DNA from: Annona cherimola
Lineage: Eukaryota > Streptophyta > Magnoliopsida > Magnoliales > Annonaceae
Direction of reading: 5' to 3'
Assembly: GCA_030490835.1 (NCBI GenBank)
Contig: CM059973.1
Location: forward strand, 81,855,221 to 81,919,220
Length of the DNA stretch: 64,000 bases
Shown: piece by piece, positions 34,909-46,800 of the stretch
Layout: each line of letters begins with the position of its first letter
Numbering within the stretch: the first letter of the stretch is position 1
Notes under the pieces: model-generated
Databases searched by the model: none
What the model was told of the DNA's origin: nothing
What the model saw: only the letters and a program-made list of their open reading frames with translations
Position numbers and translations under genes: made by a program

Positions 34909-35235
34909 TCTACATGCTTATTTGCATTCAAATGGTGCGGCCACATTTATATGCAACCATATTAACTACTGCATTTAAGAAAACTTTATTATTGTAGTAT
35001 TTTATTACTATTTATTTTTATGACAAAAATGTTCAATAGAGTAATATTCATAAAATCAATTAAATTAATTCAACTCCATTATCAAAATTGCTTATCCGGA
35101 TTGAATTATTGACCCAGTTTGCCAGTCGATTTTTGTCCGATTTTTACAAATTTTATTTGGTTTAGTTTGAGTTGAAATTTTAAAAAGTGAACCATTGCTT
35201 AGTTATTTGTACAAAGATTGTATAATTTAAATTAA

Positions 35236-35520
35236 AGGTATGTTTGGAAAGTAATAAAATTTTAAATAAATAGTTTTTAGTGTAAAATTTTTCAAAATAA
35301 GGAAAAATGATGTGATATAATATGGGTAATGATGAGGAGTAAAGAGAATAAAGTTAAAATAGATAGACTAATTATATGAATAGTTGTATAGAAATAATTA
35401 AAAAATAGAGTGGTTGTATAGAAAGATGTGAATGAATAATTAAAAAATATGATAGTTGTAAAAAGTAAAAAGTTTTAAATTGGAAAGTTTTGTTTTAAAA
35501 AAAAATTTGTACAAACAAGT
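35236..35520 (-). mobile_element. Tourist-like MITE (family T), inverted degenerate copy
   Basis: Reads in reverse of the family order: TATGTTTGGAAAGTAATAAA at the left, GATGTGATATAATATGGGTAA, AGTAAAGAGAATAAAGTTAA, TGGTTGTATAGAAAGATG, then a worn right end. Confidence 0.65.
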
Positions 35521-35609
35521 TAATAATAAGTGGTTAACCTTGACCCGATCCTACGGGAGCTGTATCCGTACCCGCTAACCAATACCTGCCGGGATCTGTT
35601 GGAAAATCA

Positions 35610-35870
35610 TCCAAGAACGCCGCTCCCCGTCCTTCTGAAGAAGAAAGGGAAAATGACAGTAAAAAAAGGAACAAGAAACCAAGAGAGATAAATACGGAGA
35701 GAGCTGAGAGAGGCGCACGCAAGACGGAGGCGTTGTGGTCGCGAAGTTGAAAGAAAGAACAGCTAAGCCAGAGAAAGAAATTAAGCAAGACAACAGGAGA
35801 ATAAACAAATGAAGAGAATGCAGACAAACTGGCATAGAGTCTTCCATAAATCCCATTCCTATTTATCGAA
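35610..35870 (-). repeat. Displaced copy of the TRM-like gene's upstream region
   Basis: Aligns with about 49.19-49.83 kb. The 19-bp word AGAGAGGCGCACGCAAGAC is identical at 35707-35725 and 49491-49509. Flanking matches include GGGAAAATGACAGTAAAAA against GGGAAAAACAGTAAAAA, AACAGCTAAGCCAGAG against AACAGCGAAGCCAGAG, AGAGAATAAA against GGAGAATAAA, and ATGCAGACAAA in both. In the pseudogene copy this block is separated from the rest (28.19-29.97 kb) by about 5.6 kb of inserted repeats. It lacks the A-tailed insert found at 49519-49715. Confidence 0.8.
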
Positions 35871-36089
35871 GTGCGGCGCGTGTTTTACGAGCAGTTGTCT
35901 CGTGAATAGATTAGGAAATACGTAGATAGTAAGTTCTGTAATTAACAATCATTATTCTACATCTTCTTTTGGACCATATTAGTGCAACCCCACTTGTCCA
36001 GCGAATTATCTATATCATGTGTCCACAAATATCCTCCCAAATTTCACTTTTCAAATCTCTTTCCAAAATTTCACTTGGATTATGTTAGG

Positions 36090-37190
36090 AACCGGCACGG
36101 CTGCCCAGGCCTTCGACTAGAGGATTATTCAAATTGGCCTCTTCTAAGCCAAATTCCAAGTAGGAGACGTGATCTTAAAGACCAACAAATGCAAGGTCTA
36201 AGGTTTGACCCAACTGGATATGGAAAACAAGAATGAAAGATTTAATTAAAAATCTTGACAATCTCAACTAAAAGCGCCCAATCCAAAGAATTTTCTTAAC
36301 TAGAATTATCCTATTTACAATCCCAAAATTCAATCCCCCATCTCTTCTTGTTTCCAGACCTTTTTATAGATAGGCCTAAGCCCATTGTATTACAACCATT
36401 TAGAAACAACTAATGCTCTTTGATACACTACCTTTCCCATATCCTCCTCCTACTACCAATTTGATACGATCCTGCTGCATATGGCAAACAAACAAGAATA
36501 AAAGATTTTTTCGAAACTCTTGACAATCTCTACTGAAAACATCAAGTTAAGAAAATTTTCTTTCAACTAGAATATCCTATCTCTATGCTAACATCTAAGT
36601 CGCTAAATACAATCCTCAAATTCAATCCCCCTCAATTATTGTTTGTAGACTTTTTTATCCATAAGCCTAGGCTTTGATACATAATCATCCCCTTTGATAC
36701 ATTGCCCTTCCCATATACTTATACTATTAACTCTATCAAGTTCAAGTGATGCCACTGAAGTAAAGGGAAGACATAATTTCGAACTTGGATTATGCCTTGA
36801 CAAAATATCTTTTAGAAGATTATAGGACATCATACTTAGACTTAGCTTGGAAGGAATCGACCTAGAGAACCCTCTAGTCAAAAGCTAAAGTAGGGCAATT
36901 AGGCTAGGTCTTAACAAAAGGGTGCAACTTAGTAAAAAGTATAAGCTTAAATATTGACAAATACAAAATCTGGAATTTGAGTGATGTCATTGCAGAAGAG
37001 TGCTAAAATGATCTTGAACTTAAACTAAGCCTTAGAATAAAAATTTTAGGAGGTTATATAGCCCATGTTCTTAGACTTAGCTTGAAAGGAACTGACCCGA
37101 AGGATCCTCTAGTTAAAGTCCAAAATGGAAGAGCTGGGTCAAGCCCTAACGAATTAAGGTCTATTTTAGATTATTTGATGCAAAGATTGA
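36090..37190. repeat. Retroelement-like degenerate repeats in direct orientation
   Basis: Two pairs of imperfect direct repeats. 36215-36400 matches 36475-36690 (shared AACAAGAAT, GACAATCTC, ACTAGAAT, ATTCAATCCCCC and CTAAGCCCAT-like words). 36750-36920 matches 36970-37160 (shared AGTGATG, CTTAGACTTAGCTTG, GGAAGGAATCGACC against GAAAGGAACTGACC, and CCTCTAGT). No protein-coding capacity. Likely a decayed retroelement untranslated region or LTR, but I see no primer-binding site or clear TG/CA ends. Confidence 0.5.
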
Positions 37191-37905
37191 ATGAGGGGAA
37201 TTGTTATACATTGAGAAATGAAAAAATATATTAAAAATCAAAATATAATATTGAAAATAAAAAATAAGATTGTTATGCATTTGAAAATGAGATATCAAGA
37301 AAAATAATATTAAATATAAAAAGTCAATAAAAAATTTCATCCCATACCATACAATTGAATAATGTTAAACACACAATTAATGTTTATAACATGTAAACAT
37401 AGAGCATAGGTCATTCTCAATAACAAGGGTTCAATAAAAAAGGAAATTGAAGGTCCTTTCAATCAATAGCAGATTTAGGATCTTTGGTAAGTGTGGACAA
37501 TTTGAAATAAAAGAGTCATATTGTAATTTGAGAGGGGACAATCATGATAAAATGAACTACATTTTAAAAGTATTTTTAAAAATCTCATTGAATTTATACT
37601 AATTTCCAAATTTTTAGTAGGGTCATCTGCCCAAGCTTTTAATAATAGGTTTTTAAAAAAGTACAGAAAAATTTAAAACTTAAAAGATAGCGTAATGTGA
37701 TATAACAAGGATAATAATTAAGAGCAGAATGAATACAAGTAAAATAAACAGGTAGTTTCATGCAAAAAATTATTATAATATAGAAATAAATTATTAATAA
37801 TAATAATAATCTAAAAATTTTGGACATAACTTCCAGGGGTCTTGCTTGCCGCCACAAGACGTAATTTGGACATAACTCCGGTTGGTCCTACGGCTAGTAA
37901 TCGTT
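37191..37905. other. Intergenic, AT-rich, no gene
   Basis: No gene, element ends or structured repeat recognised. Small frames are low-complexity. Confidence 0.5.
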
Positions 37906-37909
37906 TTAG

Positions 37910-38135
37910 GGTGTATTTGGTAATGAATAAAACTTTTGATAAAAAGTTTTGGAGAGTAAAAATTGTCAATTGATGTGATATGATAGGAGTAATGATGAGT
38001 AGTAAAGAGGATAAAGTTAAAATAAATATGTTAGTTGTATGGATAATTGTGTAGAAATGATTAAAAAGTAGGATAGTTGTATAGAAAAATGTGAAAAAAT
38101 GATTAAAAAATATAATAGTTGTATAAAGTGCAAAC
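37910..38135 (-). mobile_element. Tourist-like MITE (family T), truncated inverted copy
   Basis: Clean left end GGGTGTATTTGGTAATG after TTTA, then AAAACTTTTGATAAAAAGTT, GGAGTAATGATGAGTAG and AGGATAGTTGTATAG in family order. The distal end is missing: homology stops near 38135. Confidence 0.7.
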
Positions 38136-38691
38136 CCTGCAGTAATAGCCCTTTTCCAAATGTACTCCACGAGGTACGTCAATAAACAAGGGAAAATGAA
38201 AAGCAATTGGAACTTCAACAAGCCAAAAAAAAAAAAAAGAGTAATGACTCCATTAGCCTGGACTAACATTTTCCACAACATATATTTTTAAATTTTTAGT
38301 TTTTTTACAAAAACCGTTATATTATGTATATTTCCTTAATATTTTATCATTTTTTAAAATGTATATATATATATTTTTTAATGCTGAAGATGACCAAAAT
38401 ACTCCAAAGTTTGAAATTTCAAAAAATACTTAAATCTTCAAAATGGTAACACTTATTATATTGATAACATTTTTATAAAAAAAAACTTTAAAAAATGTGT
38501 TATAGCCTAGGCTTACAAATGAAACTTTTAGCCAAGGCTAACACGATTAGTGCCCCAACGAAAAATCATTCATGATGACTTATTAGGTTAACATGCATTA
38601 ATCGCAGTAATTGCTTGTTGATACCAAGAACAAAGAGAAATGACTCAGTGCACCTGTGGCTTCCTTGTACTCAATGCAATAGACAATTTAG

Positions 38692-39014
38692 GGTGTGTTT
38701 GGTATTTGGAAAAATATGTAAAATCACGTAAAACTTTTCATGCCCCAGGGTGTGTTTGGAAAAACCCGTCGTTTCAACGACGACAGTTGTCTTCTGCAGC
38801 TTTCTGTCGTCAGAGGAGTCTACTACGGCAGAGGAGTCCAGCGTATGCCCCGGGCGCCAGCGTGGACAAGTCTTCGTCTGCATTAATTGGCATTTGTACT
38901 TTGTCCTGGGGAGTAGCGGCGACATCCACGATATCATGGGTGCGTTTGGATGACGCGACAGGTTTTACGCAATGAAAAACTGTCACAGAGGTTTTTGCAA
39001 ATGCCAAACGCACC
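38692..39014. mobile_element. GC-rich Tourist-like MITE with TTA target duplication
   Basis: Left end GGGTGTGTTTGGTATTTGG and right end (minus strand) GGGTGCGTTTGGCATTTGC, with TTA directly outside both ends, as expected for PIF/Harbinger elements. The 320-bp interior is unusually GC-rich and contains extra internal copies of the terminus (GGGTGTGTTTGG near 38750, GGGTGCGTTTGG near 38940), which suggests nested insertions. Open frames across it on both strands are non-genic. Confidence 0.7.
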
Positions 39015-39203
39015 CTTATTTTTATTTTTTAAAATTTTTCATATATTTATGTGAGTTTAAGCACAAATGTCTCATATATATAATTTTTACATATTTTTAT
39101 TATTTTATTTTGCATTTTAAAAATTAAAGAAATAAGGCATTTTAAAAGTCTTATTTTTATTTTTAAAATTCAAAATAAAATATTTAAAGATATGAAAAAT
39201 ATA

Positions 39204-39488
39204 AAAACTATGATTGTGTTTGTTTATACCAAAAAATTTTCAAATTAAAACTTTCTAATTTAAAACTTTTCACTCTTCATAACGAACCTAACTTTTTATT
39301 ATTTATTTACATATTTTTATACAATTATCCAATTTTTCAATTACTTCTACACATCTACACATCAACTAACCTATCTATTTTTATTTTATTCTTTTTACTC
39401 TTCATTATTATTCTATTTTATCACATTATTTTTTTTCCATTTTAAAAACTTTTACACCAAAAATTTTATCACTTCTCAAACACTTGAT
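39204..39488 (+). mobile_element. Tourist-like MITE (family T), degenerate copy
   Basis: Ordered landmarks AAAACTTTCTAATTTAAAAC, TTTTTATACAATTATCC and AATTACTTCTACACATC, then a Cys-less AT tract and CTCAAACAC at the right. Confidence 0.65.
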
Positions 39489-39499
39489 ATATATATATA

Positions 39500-39835
39500 T
39501 ATAGAAAATTATCAAGTGATGATGCAGTCCATATACTATGGGCCCTACATGATCATAAATGGAAATCCACCTTACCCATTGTATTTAGAATTATTCATTT
39601 TATTAACATACTAATTTTCATTCAAATCCAACATGTGTGTGTGGTCTGTATATTAAAATGGTGCAAAATCAACGTAATAAAATAGTTTAAAATAAATATT
39701 AAGTTAAAGTGGTATTTTCAACATTTAAACCATCTAAATTATAATTTTTATATGGATAAATGATTGTATGAATTTTCATTTCAATGTAATATGTGTAGGA
39801 CCCATTTTACAGCGGACTGCACATGAATAGGTCTC
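39500..39835. mobile_element. MITE, family P (distant copy)
   Basis: Same order as the 16-kb cluster: GCAGTCCATATACTATGGGC, ATCATAAATGGAAATCCACC, CAAAATCAACGTAATAAAAT, right end TTTTACAGCGGACTGCAC. Confidence 0.75.
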
Positions 39836-39879
39836 TATTATATACAATATTCACACTTGGGCCATATACCAAATTTGGA

Positions 39880-40232
39880 AAAATTCTCATCATGCTCATA
39901 ACATTTACTCAAAATTCCTTATATATCCACAATGTTTTATAAATTCTTCTCATAACTATAATATTTCATCTTAAATTTCTTTTATGTCCATGTCATCAAC
40001 AAAACCATCATTTATCCTAATAAAAAGACAATGTTGTCCATTTGAAATTTCATAACTGAGACAATTTAAAGTTCGATTATTTTAATTGGGAAAATTTTAG
40101 AGGGGCAAAATCGTCTTTTCAATGGGTAGAAACAATTGTGTCAATGGTATGAGTTTAATAGGAATTTAAGGTCAAATGTTATAGGTATGAAAAAAAATTG
40201 TAAAACATTATAAGTATATTAGGAATTTTTCC
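39880..40232. mobile_element. Mutator-type MITE, relative of the 11.77-kb element
   Basis: Arms GGAAAAATTCTCATCATGC... and, inverted, GGAAAAATTCCTAATATAC.... Internal words AAAATCGTCTTTTCAATGGG and TTATCCTAATAAAAAGACAA correspond to the 11.77-kb element. The flanking nine bases match only in part. Confidence 0.65.
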
Positions 40233-40235
40233 ATG

Positions 40236-40834
40236 AATTTTCAAAAAAAAAAATTTAAAAATTTAAAAAAATTATACACCCGACACTTAAGGGCACCTGA
40301 TAATTAAGCATCCTAATCATGGCATCGCCAGTCAGATTATCTATCATTTCCATACCCTTTTCAACGAAGAGATGAAAATAGCCTCAAATACGTGAGATGG
40401 AAAAGATGAAGTGGGTGATTTAGCTTTTTTATCCAATTCCCAACACAAGACAAACACTATAATCAAACATCGAAAAAAACTATCTTCAGACTAATGAAGT
40501 CCAAATTTTTTACAAAATTTATATCATGGACTAATTAGCTTTACTTGCGCAATTACAGGATTGCAGCGTGATAATGAATCTTCTTGTATTAGAATCCAAT
40601 CGCCTGATCTGCTCCATGTGAATAAACTCTCAGATCTCTCTGGCCATTACAAATGCAAGTATAATTGGATCTTCAGTTTTACCACATTGCTCAGTAGCAA
40701 ATATCAACATCAAGCTCCTCATTACCAACACCACCTAAGATCTATATGACTGCCTCATCCAACAGCATCTGAAGACAGTTGCACTTAAATTTCAACATAT
40801 TGTTAAGTAGCAAATTTTGGCGACAAGCTTCTCA
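40236..40834. other. 3' flank of the TRM-like gene
   Basis: No gene recognised. The part next to 40835 should include the 3' UTR. 40.67-40.75 and 40.80-40.88 kb share TAGCAAAT, CAAGCTCCTCATTACCAACA-like and CTCATCAACAGCA-like words (AAGCT(C/T)CTCAT...ACA(C/G)CA...), hinting at a small tandem duplication that includes the last codons of the gene. Confidence 0.4.
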
Positions 40835-43800
40835 TCAACAGCATTGCCAGAGATCGACCACCACCTCGTCCAGCAGTATCTGAAGAATATTGCGCTCAAT
40901 TTCCCTACCTGCCTCAAATGCCTCTGCTTCAAAATTCGCCCATTTCTGTGTAGAACAACTCATCTCCTTCTCTAAAACATCATCTAGGATCTTGCCGTCA
41001 AATTGTCCCCATTGTCCAATCTCCTCTTGAAACTGCTTTACAAATGTATCTCTGTCCAACAATGATGGCAATTTGGACCACGCTTGAAAACCCAAATTCC
41101 AGTATTGACTGTACTTCAAATCCAAATACTCTATCATGAAGTCAAACAAAAACCTTTTTAGCAGTGATTCTTCCTTCAATCCTACAAATTCCTTGCCACA
41201 TTTGTGATTCTTCCGAAGATCATGGGTCAGCGCTTCAGTGACAGAATCACTCATGCTATCAGCATCAATTACCTCAAGATTATCAAACAGCAGTTCAGCA
41301 CACAACATAACCTCCTGAGCAGTGTTCATCTTGCTTCCTATCAGTCCAGTTTCTGCAGAATCGATGCAGTGATCCCCAAAAACTTGATATTCGGCCAGAC
41401 CTACTACCTTCTCACTTTTGGATATTCCCAAACCCATTGAAATTGCAGAGTCTGATAGTTCAGTGTCTTGATATGCTTGTATTCTGTCAAGAGAACCATG
41501 AATGGATGACTCGGACAACTTGCATCCTGGGATTTGAAACATGTTAGATAACTTGGAAGGGGCCTTTTGCAGCTAAGATGCAGTAGCAGTGGACATGTGC
41601 ACCCTATCAGGCTTGTGCCTGTCCCATGCGTTTCTAACATTCGGATGCTTTGAATTAAGTCAATTAACAGGAAGTCAAGGTAACATCCAACTCTATGTTC
41701 ATTTTTTATAATTTCCACATGCCCTCCATTATGAACTCATGAGACTAACATCACACGGGTCATTCACACTTCATCAGATCAAAAATTGCAAATTCTCTAT
41801 TCAATTGAATTGCATGATCAAAAGTAACATCAGTCTTTTATTTTATTTAAAAAAAAAAACAATTCACTATTCCAGCAACCGAATGAAAAGTATAATACCT
41901 AAGTAACCATACTATGGAATAGAAACATGCTATAACAAGATAATATGAAAATTATCTGATTATTGATTGTTGATATTATACCTGAGCCATCAAGACTCCC
42001 AGAAAAGCAACTGTCATTTGAAAAAGACGCCTCTAGAATAGATGTTGGACTATGGTCACAATCTTGGGCAAGCTCAAGCTGGTTAGAAACTGTCACTTCA
42101 GTTCCGATCTGATAAGAAAACAACCAAAGGAAAACTTCTCAGAGCAAATTAGTGTTATTGCCAAAAATGCATATGAAATGAGGCTGGCCTTCTTCATCTT
42201 CTGTTGGTAAAAGAACAATATTTGGAAGCCTAGTCACTGCTTTGATATCCATTAAGTGACAGGGGCTTTAAATTTGCATGCATACTGTTTGAATGTTTGT
42301 TTCTTTTCTTTTCATTCTCACCTCCCACTAATCTTATAATGGTATACCTCTTAATTCAGGGAGTCAAAAGACAAACACGTGTAAATCAGTCACAGAGGTA
42401 GCCTAGTGATTTTCCAGGGAACACCAAAGCAACAAATATTAGACATTTTGACATCACCTAACCCTTTCTGGCATCTGTCACAGACAAAAAAAAAATGGAA
42501 CAGGACATCAAATGACAAATTAGTATTAAAATATCAATCATCAGTTTTACATTGCTTCAAGGGTAATTGGCCTGCTTATGGAGTTCTAAAAAGCCAACCA
42601 ACCTCTCCAGTCTCTACCCATATCAAATATTCAAATGGGTCAATTGCATGTTAAATGAGATTATTCAAGCCATGAATAGTCAACAGCTGTGGATGGTGAG
42701 GGAGATGCAGATCATCCTGTGCACATTAAATGTCGAGCTCACAAACCTCCTGAACTCCGGAAATGAGAAGAACTCTATAAAAAAAGAATAAAAATAAAAC
42801 CCTAAGCCACCAACCCAATCCTGCAGGCAATGCACAGCGTTTCATCGAAACAAACTTGCAATCATTACCCCTACCTGATTTGGTTCAAGGATAGATGAAC
42901 TATTCAGTATGATTATTGTCGGTAGGAAGAATTTATTACAAATGAAAGCATAGGGAACAAACCTTTGACTTTCTGTCCAGATCATGCACTTTTCCATGAT
43001 CGTGGTCTGAACTACCATCGCGTAAGCCATCACCTGACCTTAGTCCTACCACACATCTGTCTTCATTTCCATGTGTTGTAGGCCTCGATATGCTAAGGGC
43101 AGATATCAAATCTTGCAGAATAGTTACCGTGGATCTTCGAGCATGACAATCTCCCATTTCTAACTTATCGCAATCTGAAGTGGTCAATTCCCTTAATTTC
43201 TCTTCCAAAAGGGCACCTAAAGCATCAACCTTGGATTCTGATGCTCCAAGAGACAATGAATTGCCATCTTTTGCTTCCATCATCAGATATCCATGATTAG
43301 AAGTGCTACATGGGAGAACTCTTCGAACCTTTTTCTTGTCCATCTCCACAGGAGAGCCAGACGTTTCCCCACAATTGGCATGTCTAATTGGTGAACTAAA
43401 TGCAAAAGCAACAATATCGGAGTCCTTACTGCTGCTGGAGCCCTTGCCTTCCACCAGCTTCGGGGAACCAGTTCTCACACAGCCATGACTAACATTGTGC
43501 ATGTTGAATCCCATTCCCTTTCGGTTACTTACATCATTTCTAACATTTCTTTTGTTTCCACATCCAGAGTTGATGGAACCAATACTTTTAGCTGTAGGAG
43601 TACTAGTTATTGGCCTTCTTTTCCGGGCCAACGTCTTCACCGTTATGGAGGAATCATCCTTCTTGCTGCACACAGTCCTCTCCATATCCATTCCATGGTT
43701 TTCGGTTGCATTTTTGGAAAGTCTTGGCCGAGTGCTGATATTGGTTATGCTCCTATTCAATGAAACAAGGTCTTTAGCTGGACCAAATGCATTAGTAGCA

Positions 43801-46800
43801 ACATCACTCCTGATTTGTCTATTAATCAACTTGGGTTTCTGTGGAACCTGATCCTTAATTCCCCGTATTTCATTTTGCTTCTGATTGTTCTGCTTTAGTG
43901 CTTTTACAGGAACAGATTTGGGGGACTTGCACTTTGTGTTTGGCTTGTAGCGATGTCGATCCTCATGAATATGTGGCAACTTCTTATTTAGTGCATTTGG
44001 GGTTCTTCTATGGACATTAGTTTTTGCCTGAGCGAGAAGTGCTTCCTCCTGATCTTTCGAAGAAACAGATGTCATGCTGTCTGCATCTTTTTCTTGCTCA
44101 TCGGACATACCAGACAGTTCCATTTTAATCTTTCCAGAATCATGAGAGGAAGCATTGCTGAATTCAGAAGTAGAAGATGAAAAATCTCGAGCCTCAATAC
44201 TTGGTCTGAAATCCATGGCATCAAGTACATTGCCACAGTTACTGCATGAAGGTTGCACATTCAAGGACTTCCCATGAAAGAGAAAAAGGGGCTGCCCAGG
44301 ATGATTCACAAACGAAGACTCACTCCCTTCTGTGGAAGTTCTACCTTCCATAGAAACGCGACGGGAGCCTGGATAAGTAAGTGAACATTTGGCTCTGTTG
44401 GTTGCTTGTAAACCAGGTTCCAGTATCTTCGTTGCAGCCTCCATCAATCGGGCTGCATTTCTGCTTGAAAGAATCCTTGGGCTCTTGACAGGAGAACTAA
44501 ACTTGTGGTGCTGCTGCTTCTTTGAACGCGACAAAACATTCCTTAGTTGCAATGCCTCCGCACCAAACTTCGACACAGGTCGTCTATCAAAGAATCCTGT
44601 CTTCTGCAGCTTTTGAGGCCTTGAGTCACCCTTTGCTTGTCCCTTCTCTGAACTCGAATCTTGATCAAAGTAATACAAGTCTTCAGTCTTCACATGGTTA
44701 TCAACCTGTTTCACGGATTTCCCTCCCTGATCACTACAAAACTCAGAAACTGGTGGTTTCTTTGGTTTATCTCGGCGCACTGCTGGTACACTTTCAAGAC
44801 CCATCAACCGGGCCACCAAACCAGGAGCCCGCATTCCATTGTTTCGTTCAGAGTCATTTGACGGGCGACGACCATTGACATCTGTTTTCTTAGCACTGGG
44901 AAAACCTCCACGGTTTTCATCAGCAATCTGTCATTCAGAAAACAAACAACTGGGAATTAGTAAAGCACTTATTAATGCAAAAGAAGAGCAAATTTACGAC
45001 TGTAGAGGTTTTTATGGAATGTAAAACCTTAAATCGAAAGAAATTATGGAAAAAACTTTCATTTCATTCTTTCACAATAGTTTCGTACTTTTATACTGAA
45101 TTGCTATTTAATACGTTACATATTTACAACAAATAAACAAAACAAAACAAAAAATTTAAATACACAGGAGATCCTTAAAAAACACAAAATCTCTATTATT
45201 ACAAACTTTTCTTCTATTATATATTAATTATGTCTAATTATAGCAGATATATTAATTTTTCAATTATTCTTAGGGTTGAATCTTTCAATATCTTTTTTTC
45301 CAAGTCGGACGATTTTGTAATCCACAAGAGTTTTTGATGTTTTGCATGCTGTCATGCCAACGTCTTTGCGGCATTCAGGGTATATTTTCTTTCATTTAGA
45401 AAAATATCAAAAATAATTTTTCAAACCATCATCTAGAAGCTTGTTTTAATCAATAAAATAATTTGTTTAATGTACACATCAAATGTTCCCCCTTGCCATG
45501 AAATCCAAGAGGCATGTACACATAAACCTCTTCTTTTAGATATCTATATAGGAAACCATTGTTTATAAAATATCTTTTATATCAAAAGACAAATATATTC
45601 TTTAAATATATAGAAACTTATTTAATTTATCTATATTAGCAAATATAATAAATGCATTTAAAAAATTATATTATTATCATCCTAATCAATCATAGGTTTT
45701 AAAATAAAATTATGGGTGTGTTTGGTAATAAGTAAAAGTTGTCAAGTTAAAACTTTTCAATTTAAAACTTTTCACTCTCCACAACTACCCTATTTTTTAA
45801 TCATTTCTTCACATTTTTCTATACAACTACCCTACTTTTCAATCATTTCTACACAACTACCAACACAATCAACCTATCTATTTCAACTTTATCCTATTTA
45901 TTCCTCATCATTACCCCTATCATATTACATCATTTGACAACTTCTACTTTCTACAACTTTTCATCAAAAGTTTTATCCATTTCCAAACACACCCTAGAGT
46001 TTTCAAATATAATATAAAAATCATTTTAAAAGAATCAATTTGAAACTGAAACCAACCTAACCTTAAAAAATAATGCAGGGTAGGCATATAACCAACCCAA
46101 CCTAAAATAGGGTAAGGTAGGAGTTTTTGATAATAGAATAAGGTATGATTGACTCCAAACTGGACCTACCCAACCAAGTTACACCCCTACACTATGCTAA
46201 ATGATGCTTTCCCTATTAGTATTCTGACAACAAAGGAAAAAGTTACATGATAATTTGTGTCTTATGATTAGGCATATTCTTTGACAACTATTCTTGCTTT
46301 ATATTTTTTTATTATTCCATCATAATTGTATTTAATTTTGTCACCGAACTTACAACCAACAGGTTTTATCTGCCTTCTAACAAGCTCAAATGTTTTATTT
46401 TCTTCTAAGACTCTTAATTATATTTATGGAAATTGTTGGGGCCTTTTTAACATGATTTACCAAGCATCTCAAGTAGCATCAAATTTTCATCTGTATATCT
46501 TTATTTGGGTGATTATCTTTATCATTATGATCTTATAAGATCCTCATATTTCTGATGTAGCTAGCTTTTATTGGTAGTGGTAATAGAAGCTTTAAATAAA
46601 CTCTTTCCTTTTCCTAGATAAGGAGACATTTTCATGAAAGATGATCTCTAAAAATTTTCATTTAACCCAATGGAATAAATGCACGCGGGATTCTTTCTTT
46701 TCTTTTCTAGCTAAAAGAATTTGCAGCTATTGCTGAATTTTTTGTGATTTCAAAAAGATTACCTAAAATCCCTTTTAGAATTTCACTTTTTAATAAGATA

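Noticed and set aside
36090..37190. Complete LTR retrotransposon
   Set aside because: Direct repeats are imperfect and overlapping in style, with no coding domains and no definable ends.
38640..38975. 111-codon frame and its antisense partners
   Set aside because: Falls inside a bounded MITE with TTA target duplications.
43303..44878. Plus-strand frames opposite TRM exon 3
   Set aside because: Shadows of the long minus-strand coding exon; they have no independent start context or conserved content.
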